From Marinilabilia salmonicolor JCM 21150 (GTDB lineage Bacteria; Bacteroidota; Bacteroidia; Bacteroidales; Marinilabiliaceae), in contig NZ_AJKI01000044.1 in the NCBI RefSeq assembly GCF_000259075.1, forward strand, positions 62,001-126,000: a DNA stretch of 64,000 nucleotides. The letters run 5' to 3'. This document shows positions 46,349-55,108 of this stretch, piece after piece. Every line of letters begins with the position of its first letter. Positions within the stretch are counted from its first letter, which is position 1. The notes under the pieces were generated by a model, which searched no databases, was not told the DNA's origin, and was given only the letters and a program-made list of their open reading frames with translations. The position numbers were made by a program, and so were the translations under genes.

Positions 46349-47314
46349 TTATTCGGCTAATAGCCAGACGTTTTTATAGGCTTCATCCTTGCGGAGAGCA
46401 AAAAGTTTTCGAGTCGCTTCTTCCCTGTCGGCAAACGAAAAGAGTGCAATCCGGTAACGGCCACTAGGGGAGTCCAACACTTTTGCTTCTGAAAAACCGT
46501 CATTTTTAAATGCTTCCATAGTCTGGTCGGCTGGTGAACGGTATTTGAAGCTTGCTGCAATTAAATGAAATGGTTTCGCAACATTGGCGGCCTTTGTTTC
46601 CTGCTTGGCGTCCTGTAACTTATTGATTTCTTCTCCTTCAATTTCATCAGGTACGGAAAGCGTTGTTTCCGCAACTTCTGTTGTTTCATCAGATGGGGCT
46701 GATACTGCGTCATCGGCCACCATTGAAATCATATTCGAAGAATCTATACGGTGATGTTCAGGCATGTCCAGCTTTGGCGAAAAGAGCAACAGGCCTGCAA
46801 TCATTGCTGCCACCGAAGTCCAGTAGCGGGGAGAACGACTTTGCAATAATCTGCGCACAGGTTCTTCCTGTTTGCTTGTATTGGAATGGTTGCTGACCAG
46901 AGGTTCAAAATGAAAATCTCCTAATCCAAAGGCTGATGGTAACAACTGGTTCTGTTCTACCGGATTGAATTGTAAGTTTCCTAAAGCATCCTTACGAAAT
47001 GCTCCTATACCTTTTAGCTCCATGGTGACTCCTTCATCAATTCGTGTTTGTAGATTGCCTACAAATTCACGAATAAGAGCTGAGCTTTCATCCCATGATT
47101 TTTGCTCCCGTCGGATGAGGTGATTGGTGAGGAGTCCGTCATTGTGCGACAGACTGCGATTGAAGCCAATTTCTTTTTCCGGTGGCGTGAAATGATTTCG
47201 CTCGTCCACGATGGAAGCCGATTTATAGTTGGCCACAAATCCTCCAAGACCCGGCACGATAACGCAGTCGTGCAGGCATAATAAATCTGATATGTGCTTT
47301 TCAATGTTCGCCAT
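46349..47314 (-). CDS. HU-CCDC81 and SPOR domain protein
   Basis: A 321-residue protein. The N-terminal HU-CCDC81 type modules read MANIEKHISDLLCLHDCVIV PGLGGFV and GVTMELKGIGAFRKDALGNLQF (about 1-125). A central TM helix follows (RYWTSVAAMIAGLLLFSP, about 158-178), then an acidic linker and a C-terminal SPOR domain (PFHLIAASFKYRSPADQTME, GRYRIALFSFADREEATRKL). SPOR binds denuded peptidoglycan at division sites. The HU part would face the cytoplasm. This fusion is common in Bacteroidota and suggests a link between nucleoid and septum (family-based inference). Confidence 0.92.
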   Translation of the reverse strand: MANIEKHISDLLCLHDCVIVPGLGGFVANYKSASIVDERNHFTPPEKEIGFNRSLSHNDGLLTNHLIRREQKSWDESSALIREFVGNLQTRIDEGVTMELKGIGAFRKDALGNLQFNPVEQNQLLPSAFGLGDFHFEPLVSNHSNTSKQEEPVRRLLQSRSPRYWTSVAAMIAGLLLFSPKLDMPEHHRIDSSNMISMVADDAVSAPSDETTEVAETTLSVPDEIEGEEINKLQDAKQETKAANVAKPFHLIAASFKYRSPADQTMEAFKNDGFSEAKVLDSPSGRYRIALFSFADREEATRKLFALRKDEAYKNVWLLAE

Positions 47315-47676
47315 ATTGCAAATTTAATGAATTTATACGCTAAGTGCCTATTTTTGTTTTAAACAGCTGTTAATAATCTGTTGAAAACTGATGATTTTTT
47401 TGGTGAAAGAGGGTGATGTATGTTTTTGGGGGATCGTTATTCAGGCCTTGTTCATGTTTTGTGCTTGCTTTCCCAAAAGTCTTGCAAAGTGGTCTCATTG
47501 CTTGTGATTATCCCAATAAAATTTTTGGGAATAATGGAGATATGGCAAAATTGGCCCACCTCCGCGTGGAGGTAAGCCGGGCAAATTGCTACTAAAGGGT
47601 GGGTGACCTTGGAGGTTGATTATAAGTTTTTTGCAAAAACTGTTAATGAGAATGTCGTGACGCAATCTTTTTCCTA

Positions 47677-47850
47677 AATAGTGCCCGTCTATAAAGTCGG
47701 GAAAATTTCTAACTGAAGCTGTGTCTCTTCAAAAAGTGCCAGTTGCGAGGCTTGCCAAGCCGCCAAAAGCGGAGTTTTTTTGAGTAAATGAGTATTTTGG
47801 CGGGTTGGCGTAACGACGCAAATGGTACTTTATGGACAGACTCTAAATAG
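47677..47850. repeat. MITE-like element, copy M2
   Basis: Left end AATAGTGCCCGTCTATAAAG and right end TACTTTATGGACAGA..CTAAATAG. The interior keeps GAGGCTTGCCAAGCCGCCAAA and GAGTATTTTGGCGGGTTGGC, matching M1 and M3. It ends in the first bases of the next element. Confidence 0.75.
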
Positions 47851-48005
47851 TGTCTGCAAGAAAAATAAGGTTTTCTAGACTTTGATAAGAAAGCCCAAAA
47901 TACGAGACATTCGAAGTTTTTGAATTGAAGGAGTTTGCTTTTTTTGTAAATGATTGATCCAAAGGCAATCATAACGAAGTGGTTGGTGTTTTCTTGCAAA
48001 GACTA
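47848..48005. repeat. Second MITE-like element with 17-bp terminal inverted repeats
   Basis: Left TAGTGTCTGCAAGAAAA and inverted right TAGTCTTTGCAAGAAAA agree at 15 of 17 positions. It is 158 bp long, has no coding capacity, and shares its first TAG with the end of copy M2. The interior is unlike the other copies. Confidence 0.65.
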
Positions 48006-48040
48006 AATAATATTTTACCGGATACCAATGAATTGGAATC

Positions 48041-48065
48041 GATAATTTATGAATAATCCAGGTTA
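48041..48065. repeat. 25-bp repeat, also at 46315-46339
   Basis: GATAATTTATGAATAATCCA plus GGTTA here, against GATAATTCATGAATAATCCA plus GGTTA at 46315-46339 (24 of 25 identical). The two sites bracket the HU/SPOR gene and its flank in direct orientation. Confidence 0.75.
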
Positions 48066-48219
48066 GGATATTATTGGACCGAAGTATAAAAAAATAGTTG
48101 CTCTGAGCTTTTTGTGTTTAAGCACGAAACATTTCTTACAAAATTAAATATCGTCAATTGAATTGGTTTTGTTAATTTTACTTGCTTAAAGGAACCAAAA
48201 ATAAAAGAAAGGAATTCTA

Positions 48220-49248
48220 ATGAGTAAAAAGGTATTGGTGACCGGCGGAACCGGTTATATTGGCTCTCACACAGTGGTAGAGCTTCAGAATGAGGGTTTT
48301 GAAGTGATAATAGTGGACGATTTGTCCAACTCGAATATAGAAGTGCTTGATGCAATTGAGAAAATTACTGGGCAACGTCCGGCTTTTGAGAAATTTAACC
48401 TCGCTGACAGGGAGAAAACGGATGCTTTTTTTGAAAAAAATGCCAATATTGATGCCATTATTCATTTTGCTGCTTTCAAAGCAGTGGGTGAGTCGGTGGA
48501 AAAACCTCTCGAATACTACCGGAATAACCTTGTGTCGCTGATGAATCTTCTGGAGAATATGAAGCGACATCATCTTCCCAGTTTGGTCTTTAGTTCCAGT
48601 TGCACGGTTTACGGACAGCCTGATCAGCTTCCTGTAACGGAGTCCACTCCCCGAAAACCGGCAGAGTCTCCTTATGGCAATACCAAAGCCGTCTCGGAAG
48701 ATATTATGCGCGACTTCAGTCAGGCCAGTGAGGGCCATAATTGTATTGCACTGCGCTATTTTAATCCCATTGGAGCACATCCGTCGGCTTTGATTGGAGA
48801 ATTTCCCGTTGGTATCCCCAACAATCTGGTGCCTTTTATTACCCAGACGGCTGCAGGTTTGAGGGATGAATTAAAAATTTTCGGAGAGGATTACGATACC
48901 CCTGACGGCACCGCCATTCGCGATTACATTAATGTGGTGGACCTGGCCAAGGCTCACGTGGTTGCGATTAACCGGTTGATGGAGAATAAAAATAAAGCTT
49001 CCTATGAATTTTTTAATGTGGGTACCGGTGACGGATATTCGGTAATGCAACTGGTGAAAACATTTATGGAGGTAAACGGGGTAGAAGTCAAATATCAGAT
49101 TACAGACCGCCGGGCAGGAGATATTGAAAAAATATGGGCCGACACAACGCTTGCCAATGAAGAGCTGGGCTGGAAAGCAGAAAAAACGCTGGAGGAAACA
49201 CTGGCAAGTGCCTGGGCATGGGAGAAGAACGTCAGAAATCTTAAATAG
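48220..49248 (+). CDS. galE: UDP-glucose 4-epimerase
   Basis: A 342-residue extended SDR with KVLVTGGTGYIGSHTVVEL, IIVDDLSNS, IIHFAAFKAVGESVEKPLEY, LVFSSSCTVYGQPD (Ser/Thr), PYGNTKAVSEDIM (YxxxK) and ALRYFNPIGAHPSALIGE. It interconverts UDP-glucose and UDP-galactose for surface polysaccharides. Followed by the dTDP-glucose dehydratase gene after 2 bp, so the two are one operon. Confidence 0.96.
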   Translation: MSKKVLVTGGTGYIGSHTVVELQNEGFEVIIVDDLSNSNIEVLDAIEKITGQRPAFEKFNLADREKTDAFFEKNANIDAIIHFAAFKAVGESVEKPLEYYRNNLVSLMNLLENMKRHHLPSLVFSSSCTVYGQPDQLPVTESTPRKPAESPYGNTKAVSEDIMRDFSQASEGHNCIALRYFNPIGAHPSALIGEFPVGIPNNLVPFITQTAAGLRDELKIFGEDYDTPDGTAIRDYINVVDLAKAHVVAINRLMENKNKASYEFFNVGTGDGYSVMQLVKTFMEVNGVEVKYQITDRRAGDIEKIWADTTLANEELGWKAEKTLEETLASAWAWEKNVRNLK

Positions 49249-49250
49249 CT

Positions 49251-50306
49251 ATGGAAAAAACGATTTTAATTACCGGAGGAGCCGGATTTATCGGATCTCA
49301 TGTGGTTCGCCTCATGGTGAATAAATATCCCGGTTATAAGATAGTCAATCTGGATGTTTTGACCTATGCAGGGAATCTGGAAAACCTGAAAGACCTGGAG
49401 TCGAAGCCGAATTATGTTTTTGTTAAGGCAGACATAACAGATGAGGCAGCTGTGAAAGAGGTCTTTGAGCAACACCGACCAGACGGGGTTATTCATCTGG
49501 CTGCCGAATCACATGTGGATCGTTCTATTAGTGACCCTTTGGCATTTATCCGCTCTAATGTGATGGGAACGGTCAATTTGCTTAACGCAGCCCGCGCTTT
49601 GTGGGGTGACAATACCGAAGGCAAACGTTTTTATCACATCTCAACAGATGAGGTTTACGGATCATTGGGTTCGACAGGTTTTTTTACTGAAGAGACAGCC
49701 TATGATCCCCGGAGCCCGTATTCGGCATCTAAAGCCAGCAGTGATCACATGGTGCGTGCGTGGCATCATACCTATAACCTTCCCGTGGTTATTTCCAACT
49801 GTTCCAACAATTACGGGCCAAATCAATTCCCCGAGAAACTGATTCCTCTGGCCATCAACAATATCAAACATAAAAAAGCGATTCCCATTTACGGAAAAGG
49901 GGAAAATGTTCGTGACTGGCTTTTTGTGGAAGATCATGCGGTAGCCATTGATCTGATTTTTCACAAGGGAGTAAATGGTGATACCTATAACATCGGAGGG
50001 AATAATGAGTGGACAAATATTGATCTGATTCGTAAGTTATGTGAGGTCATGGACAATGCTCTTGATCGCGAAAAGGGTGAGTCTGAGAAGCTCATTACCT
50101 ATGTGAAGGACCGTGCAGGCCACGATAAACGTTACGCCATTGATTCCGGGAAACTGATGAATGAATTGGGTTGGAAACCTTCACTCCAGTTCGGGGAAGG
50201 TATTGAAAAAACAGTTGACTGGTATTTAGAAAATGATGAGTGGCTGAACAATGTGCTGTCAGGCGATTATGCCAAATATTATTCGCAGCAGTATGGTAAT
50301 CGTTAG
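49251..50306 (+). CDS. rfbB: dTDP-glucose 4,6-dehydratase
   Basis: A 351-residue extended SDR: TILITGGAGFIGSHVVRLM, NLDVLTYAGNLENLKDL, HLAAESHVDRSISDP, FYHISTDEVYGSLG (Thr/Asp/Glu triad characteristic of RmlB), YSASKASSDHMVRAW, NCSNNYGPNQFPEKLIPL. It forms dTDP-4-keto-6-deoxyglucose, the entry to dTDP-rhamnose and other deoxysugars. The other rml genes are not in the window. A strong bidirectional terminator separates it from glmS. Confidence 0.96.
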   Translation: MEKTILITGGAGFIGSHVVRLMVNKYPGYKIVNLDVLTYAGNLENLKDLESKPNYVFVKADITDEAAVKEVFEQHRPDGVIHLAAESHVDRSISDPLAFIRSNVMGTVNLLNAARALWGDNTEGKRFYHISTDEVYGSLGSTGFFTEETAYDPRSPYSASKASSDHMVRAWHHTYNLPVVISNCSNNYGPNQFPEKLIPLAINNIKHKKAIPIYGKGENVRDWLFVEDHAVAIDLIFHKGVNGDTYNIGGNNEWTNIDLIRKLCEVMDNALDREKGESEKLITYVKDRAGHDKRYAIDSGKLMNELGWKPSLQFGEGIEKTVDWYLENDEWLNNVLSGDYAKYYSQQYGNR

Positions 50307-50331
50307 TGCCATTACTTTTTTGAAATAGAAA

Positions 50332-50364
50332 AAGAGACGGGTAATAAGCACCGTCTCTTTTTTT
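50332..50364. terminator. Bidirectional terminator between rfbB and glmS
   Basis: GAGACGG and CCGTCTC arms around a 10-nt loop, with A-run upstream and T-run downstream, so it works on both convergent transcripts. Confidence 0.9.
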
Positions 50365-50369
50365 GTCCC

Positions 50370-52208
50370 TTACTCTACCGTTACCGATTTGGCAAGATTT
50401 CGGGGCTGGTCCACATTGCAACCTCTCATCACTGCGATCTGATAAGAGATGATTTGCAGGGGAACTACAGCCAGCAAAGGCGATAGTGCCCTGTGGCAAC
50501 TGGGAATCTCAATCACGTCATCGGCAATCTTGCGGATGGTCTTTTCACCTTCGGTAACGATGGCTACAACTTTTCCGTTTCTGGCTTTGACTTCCTGAAT
50601 GTTGCTGATAATTTTTTCATAAGAGTCATCTTTGATGGCCAATACAAAAACAGGCATGTTTTCGTCGATCAGCGCAATGGGGCCATGTTTCATTTCGGCC
50701 GCCGGATAACCTTCTGCATGGATGTAGGAAATTTCTTTGAGCTTGAGTGCCCCCTCCAACGCAACAGGATACAACACCCCGCGTCCCAAATAGAGCGCAT
50801 TGGTTACATTGGTGTATTTATTGGCCACGTCTTTGATGAATCCTTCGTGCTTCAGTATTTCACGCATTTTTTCAGGAACCTGGGTCAATGCTTTTACCAT
50901 TTGCACATAGTCACTGTCTGCAATGTGTTTCTTTCGGTGCCCTAACAAGAATGCCATCATGGTCAGTACCGTTATCTGGGCTGTGAAGGCTTTGGTGGAA
51001 GCCACTCCGATTTCGATTCCTGCGTGGGTATAAACACCTGCGTCGGTTTCTCTTGATATAGAAGAGCCTGCAACGTTACAGATTCCCAGGATGGTGGCTT
51101 CCGATTGCTCTCTGACCATGCGAATGGCAGCCAGTGTATCAGCAGTTTCTCCGCTTTGGGATATGGCAATTACCACATCGTTGTCATAGATCAAAGGTTT
51201 TCGATACCTGAATTCAGATGCATATTCTACTTCTACTGGAACGCGGGCGTATTCTTCGAACAAATATTCACTGACCAGACCTGCATGCCAGGAGGTGCCA
51301 CAGGCCAGAATGATGATTCGTCTTGCTTCAATGAGCTTGGGCAAAACATCAAAAATACCTCCCAGGAAAATCTTACTCTGATCCATGGAAATTCGTCCGC
51401 GGAAAGTGTCTTCGATGGATGTGGGCTGATCATGAATTTCCTTCAGCATAAAGTGCTCATAATCGCCTTTGTCAATTTGCTCAATGCTCAATTCAATCTT
51501 CTGAACCTGTGGTGTCTTAATGTCGTTTTTAAGGTTTTTCAGATCGAAATGATCATGGTCAATCACTGCTACTTCCTCATCGTTCAGAAATACAACCTGG
51601 TCGGTGTATTCGATGATTGGGGTAGCATCAGAAGCCATGAAATATTCATTTTCACCGATTCCGATAACCAGAGGACTACCTTTGCGTGCGGCAATCAGGC
51701 GTCCGGGTTCATCGGCACAGTAAATAACCAGTCCGTATGCTCCTACCACTTTTGTCAGTGCGAGGCGAACAGCCAGTTCAGCTGACACTTTCTGCTCGAG
51801 GTATATGTTTTCTATAAGATTGGCTAAAACTTCGGTGTCGGTTTCGCTTTTAAAGCTATAACCTCTGTTGGTAAGTTCTTTTTTGAGGTGACTGTAGTTC
51901 TCAATTATTCCGTTGTGAACCAGAATAAATTTTCCGTTCTCCGACTGGTGAGGGTGCGCATTGGTGTCGTTGGGTTCACCATGTGTGGCCCACCTGGTAT
52001 GGCCGATTCCGATAGATCCTGAAATCTCCTGTCCTTTTACCAGACCCTCCAGATCTTTTACTTTTCCTTTACACTTGTAAAGATGAGTTTGTTCATTCAT
52101 CAGTGCTATCCCTGCCGAGTCATATCCTCTGTATTCCAGTCGTTTCAGACCTTTGATCAATATCGGATAGGCGGTTCTTTCTCCTACATAAGCTACAATT
52201 CCACACAT
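50370..52208 (-). CDS. glmS: Glutamine-fructose-6-phosphate aminotransferase
   Basis: A 612-residue protein. The N-terminal Ntn glutaminase has Cys2 as nucleophile (MCGIVAYVGERTAYPILIKG, then YRGYDSAGIAL and GHTRWATHGEPNDTNAHPHQ). Two SIS sugar-isomerase domains follow (ILACGTSWHAGLV, AISQSGETADTLAAIRM, GRGVLYPVALEGALKLKEIS) with the C-terminal PRNLAKSVTVE. It makes glucosamine-6-phosphate for peptidoglycan and LPS. No glmS ribozyme is seen upstream, where a MITE-like element lies within about 50 bp of the start. Confidence 0.97.
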   Translation of the reverse strand: MCGIVAYVGERTAYPILIKGLKRLEYRGYDSAGIALMNEQTHLYKCKGKVKDLEGLVKGQEISGSIGIGHTRWATHGEPNDTNAHPHQSENGKFILVHNGIIENYSHLKKELTNRGYSFKSETDTEVLANLIENIYLEQKVSAELAVRLALTKVVGAYGLVIYCADEPGRLIAARKGSPLVIGIGENEYFMASDATPIIEYTDQVVFLNDEEVAVIDHDHFDLKNLKNDIKTPQVQKIELSIEQIDKGDYEHFMLKEIHDQPTSIEDTFRGRISMDQSKIFLGGIFDVLPKLIEARRIIILACGTSWHAGLVSEYLFEEYARVPVEVEYASEFRYRKPLIYDNDVVIAISQSGETADTLAAIRMVREQSEATILGICNVAGSSISRETDAGVYTHAGIEIGVASTKAFTAQITVLTMMAFLLGHRKKHIADSDYVQMVKALTQVPEKMREILKHEGFIKDVANKYTNVTNALYLGRGVLYPVALEGALKLKEISYIHAEGYPAAEMKHGPIALIDENMPVFVLAIKDDSYEKIISNIQEVKARNGKVVAIVTEGEKTIRKIADDVIEIPSCHRALSPLLAVVPLQIISYQIAVMRGCNVDQPRNLAKSVTVE

Positions 52209-52254
52209 ACTTTACTGGTTCTTGGTTGTTTAGGTGTTGTATTACAATTATTAT

Positions 52255-52428
52255 ATCGTGCTAGCAAGAAAACTAAGCACAATTTGCTTTTAGTCCTGTT
52301 TCTGGTCAGAAAGTACCAATTGCTAAGCTTGCCAAGCCGCCAAAAACGGAGTTTACTATTCGTAAATGAGTATTTTGGCGGCAAGCGTAACGACGCAAGT
52401 TGTACTTTATGGACAGAAACTATATACG
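52255..52428. repeat. MITE-like element, copy M3
   Basis: The interior is nearly identical to M1 (TCCTGTTTCTGGTCAGAAAG, ACCAATTGCTAAGC, GAGTATTTTGGCGGCAAGCG) with a GCCGCCAAAA/TTTTGGCGGC hairpin. The right end TACTTTATGGACAGAAACTA runs into the last codon of the DUF4954 gene. The left end is eroded. Confidence 0.78.
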
Positions 52429-54405
52429 GTTTATTTTTTCTCTTATCTGGGTTGCCAGTTGCTGCTTTTTTTCAATATGGTCAAAGATGTCACGCACTGC
52501 AGGATGCTTTTCAAAGGCCCCTCTGACCTGTTCAAAGTCGGTATGGCGCACATCATCTTCCCCGTCCATTCCAAAGCCGGTTTGAGCCTTTAATGTAAAT
52601 TCCTTTCGGGCATCTGTCAGCATCATTTCATCAAGCGAAACAACAGCCTTTTCCCATTTATTGATGAAATCCAGCAATTCATCTTTGCTTATGGTTTTTA
52701 GGTCAACCCCCATCTCTTCTCTGAAAACCTTGACACTCCAGTTCCATACCCAACTGTAATAATTCTGGTGCCATTTTTTATAGATGGTCTGTAAATCATC
52801 GAATTTATTAAGGATTCCCGATTCGATTTTTTCAATAAGCAAAATTACTTCTTTTTTGGGCACCACAAGGCCGGCCATGTCCACCCAGGCTCCGGATCCT
52901 TCCCCGGTATCGGATTTCAGTATATCCTGTATCTCTTTGATGTTTGAGAAGTTGCCTTTCTCCAGCTTTTTGAGTAATCCGTTGCCCAAAAACTTCAGAA
53001 TTCCTATGTTGTACATATCAATGCCGCGATCCAGTGCTTTGTCTTCGATTTTCACACTGTTGTACATAAAGTATTCGGAGGTAATCCCTGAAGTCTTCTT
53101 AAGAGTTTGAAGCGTGTGTTTGCCCTTAATCATTTTTTCTACTGAATAAGGACTGAGCAAATTAAAGGTGATAAAATCAAGTTGACAGGAATCTTTACGT
53201 TTGTCTCGTCCCGGCCATTTTCGTGCATCCCTCATGGTTCCAACGCTTCGAAGGTTTACTCCCGGTGCCAGATAACTTTCATCATGATTTTCTATCAGAT
53301 AAGAGAACGGGAAGTTCGAGGTATCCGGATTTCTGTAATGTCGTCCCATCACCAGTGAAAACGGACCAATCTTTGCCGGCCATAACATGTATGAATCGCT
53401 GGTTGTTTTACTGCCTCTTTCAACAATCCCCTGATGTACCGGTCCCAGCTTGTACATATGGTTGCTTTGGTTAGATCCGCTTCCGGCATTAAGAAAGGAG
53501 TAATAGCCGGCAATCAGCAAGGTTGATTTGTGGTGGGAAACGGTGTAAGGCCCGGCAAAAATGGAGCAGGCTTCCCCATGGAATCCCTGGCAGTTGGCAA
53601 AGAATACCGAGTTTTCTGCCGAATAATGTTTTCCCAGACTACAGCCTTGTCCGATGAAACACTTGGAAATAAGGGTGGCGTCCGTAACTTCGGCCCCGCT
53701 GGCAGAGATAAAATCTTCAGCAATGACTCCCGGGCCAAAATAGGAGGGGTGCTCCATTGAACTGTTGATGGTCCCGTTTACCAGCCGGTAAATTCCTTCA
53801 ACGGTTGCTCCCGGACCAACATTCACATTCAGAATGGTACGCGAGTTTATGATTCTGGCATTTTCTGCAACAGTTCCTTTCTCCGATTCAATTTTTTGGC
53901 AGTACTGCTTCACCATCCCGGTGAGCTTTTCAATCAGGGCGGGTCTGTGGCGATAAAAGGCCATCAGATAGGCTGTGTGAGCAGACAATTCATTGAATAT
54001 GGGAACTTCGCGACCTCCGGCTTCATTCAGGACGGCTACTTTTTCTCCGTTTCCGAAAGTGGATCGGCCTTCCGTGGTAAGTGCATCCACATTTTCGATT
54101 ACCACATCATTTCCAATGGTGTAGTTGGCAATCTGGTTTCTCACCTGACTGATGTAAACATTATCGCCAATATCTGTGTTGTGAATGGTCGCATAGGAGA
54201 TGCCTGCATGTTTTACCACACCTCCGGGAAAGCTGAACTCCCTGTTGAACATTCCCAGCCGGTTTTTGCCGCTAAAATTGGTGTGTCGAATAAAAGAGGG
54301 GTTAAAACCATCCTTGACCAGGATGTCGGACCAGTTTGCACAGTAACAACCCTGCGCTTCGAGTTTAGTGATTTCTGTTGGTTGCAGGTTTCTGTATTCT
54401 GCCAT
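52420..54405 (-). CDS. DUF4954 family protein (left-handed beta-helix)
   Basis: A 661-residue protein. The N-terminal third to half shows hexapeptide-like turns of a left-handed beta-helix (ISYATIHNTDIGDNVYISQV, NYTIGNDVVIENVDALTTEG, GCSLGKHYSAENSVFF), as in sugar nucleotidyltransferase/acyltransferase-like proteins. A helical C-terminal part follows (NKFDDLQTIYKKWHQNYYSW). This matches DUF4954, common in Bacteroidota and without assigned function. The His-rich HHKSTLL and KTTSDSYMLWPAKIG segments may form an active site. It lies next to glmS and in a polysaccharide-precursor neighbourhood, so a sugar-nucleotide role is plausible (inference). Its stop codon TAG falls inside the end of MITE copy M3. 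Confidence 0.82.
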   Translation of the reverse strand: MAEYRNLQPTEITKLEAQGCYCANWSDILVKDGFNPSFIRHTNFSGKNRLGMFNREFSFPGGVVKHAGISYATIHNTDIGDNVYISQVRNQIANYTIGNDVVIENVDALTTEGRSTFGNGEKVAVLNEAGGREVPIFNELSAHTAYLMAFYRHRPALIEKLTGMVKQYCQKIESEKGTVAENARIINSRTILNVNVGPGATVEGIYRLVNGTINSSMEHPSYFGPGVIAEDFISASGAEVTDATLISKCFIGQGCSLGKHYSAENSVFFANCQGFHGEACSIFAGPYTVSHHKSTLLIAGYYSFLNAGSGSNQSNHMYKLGPVHQGIVERGSKTTSDSYMLWPAKIGPFSLVMGRHYRNPDTSNFPFSYLIENHDESYLAPGVNLRSVGTMRDARKWPGRDKRKDSCQLDFITFNLLSPYSVEKMIKGKHTLQTLKKTSGITSEYFMYNSVKIEDKALDRGIDMYNIGILKFLGNGLLKKLEKGNFSNIKEIQDILKSDTGEGSGAWVDMAGLVVPKKEVILLIEKIESGILNKFDDLQTIYKKWHQNYYSWVWNWSVKVFREEMGVDLKTISKDELLDFINKWEKAVVSLDEMMLTDARKEFTLKAQTGFGMDGEDDVRHTDFEQVRGAFEKHPAVRDIFDHIEKKQQLATQIREKINRI

Positions 54406-54566
54406 AGTGTGGTGTTTAGTCAGGATATGTAGCTGATTAAAGAATGCTGTCAGAGGTCTGATAAAACAGAAATTTTCATTTCGGCCTTACCTTTTGTCCT
54501 CTTAGCATCAACTTTTTTGTTTGTTTTTCTAAATGCGAATTTATGAAGAAAATGTCATAAATGCAT

Positions 54567-54604
54567 AAAAAAAGCCTGAACCAAATCTGGCCCAGGCTTT
54601 TGTT
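54567..54604 (-). terminator. Terminator of the V-ATPase operon
   Basis: On the minus strand AAAAGCCTG and CAGGCTTTT arms are followed by seven T residues, 15 bp after the atpK stop. Confidence 0.88.
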
Positions 54605-54618
54605 TGTCATATTTTCAT

Positions 54619-55077
<459 letters not shown>

Positions 55078-55108
55078 CTAATTTAAAGGTTATTACTTTT
55101 TGTCTTAA

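Larger units (their letters stand above)
47315..48219. other. 0.9-kb intergenic region made of repeats
   Basis: No protein-coding gene seen. It contains a structured motif with a 6-bp-stem hairpin at 47558-47573, two adjoining MITE-like elements (47677-47850 and 47848-48005) and a 25-bp repeat (48041-48065). Confidence 0.7.

Noticed and set aside
47534-47595. tRNA-like sequence (GGAGATATGGCAAAATTGG)
   Set aside because: The start resembles a tRNA-Leu D-arm region, but no anticodon arm, T-loop or acceptor pairing can be formed.
51105-51785. 226-residue plus-strand frame
   Set aside because: Antisense shadow of glmS.
52209-52300. glmS ribozyme or glucosamine-6-phosphate riboswitch
   Set aside because: The upstream region is occupied by a MITE-like element and shows no ribozyme core.
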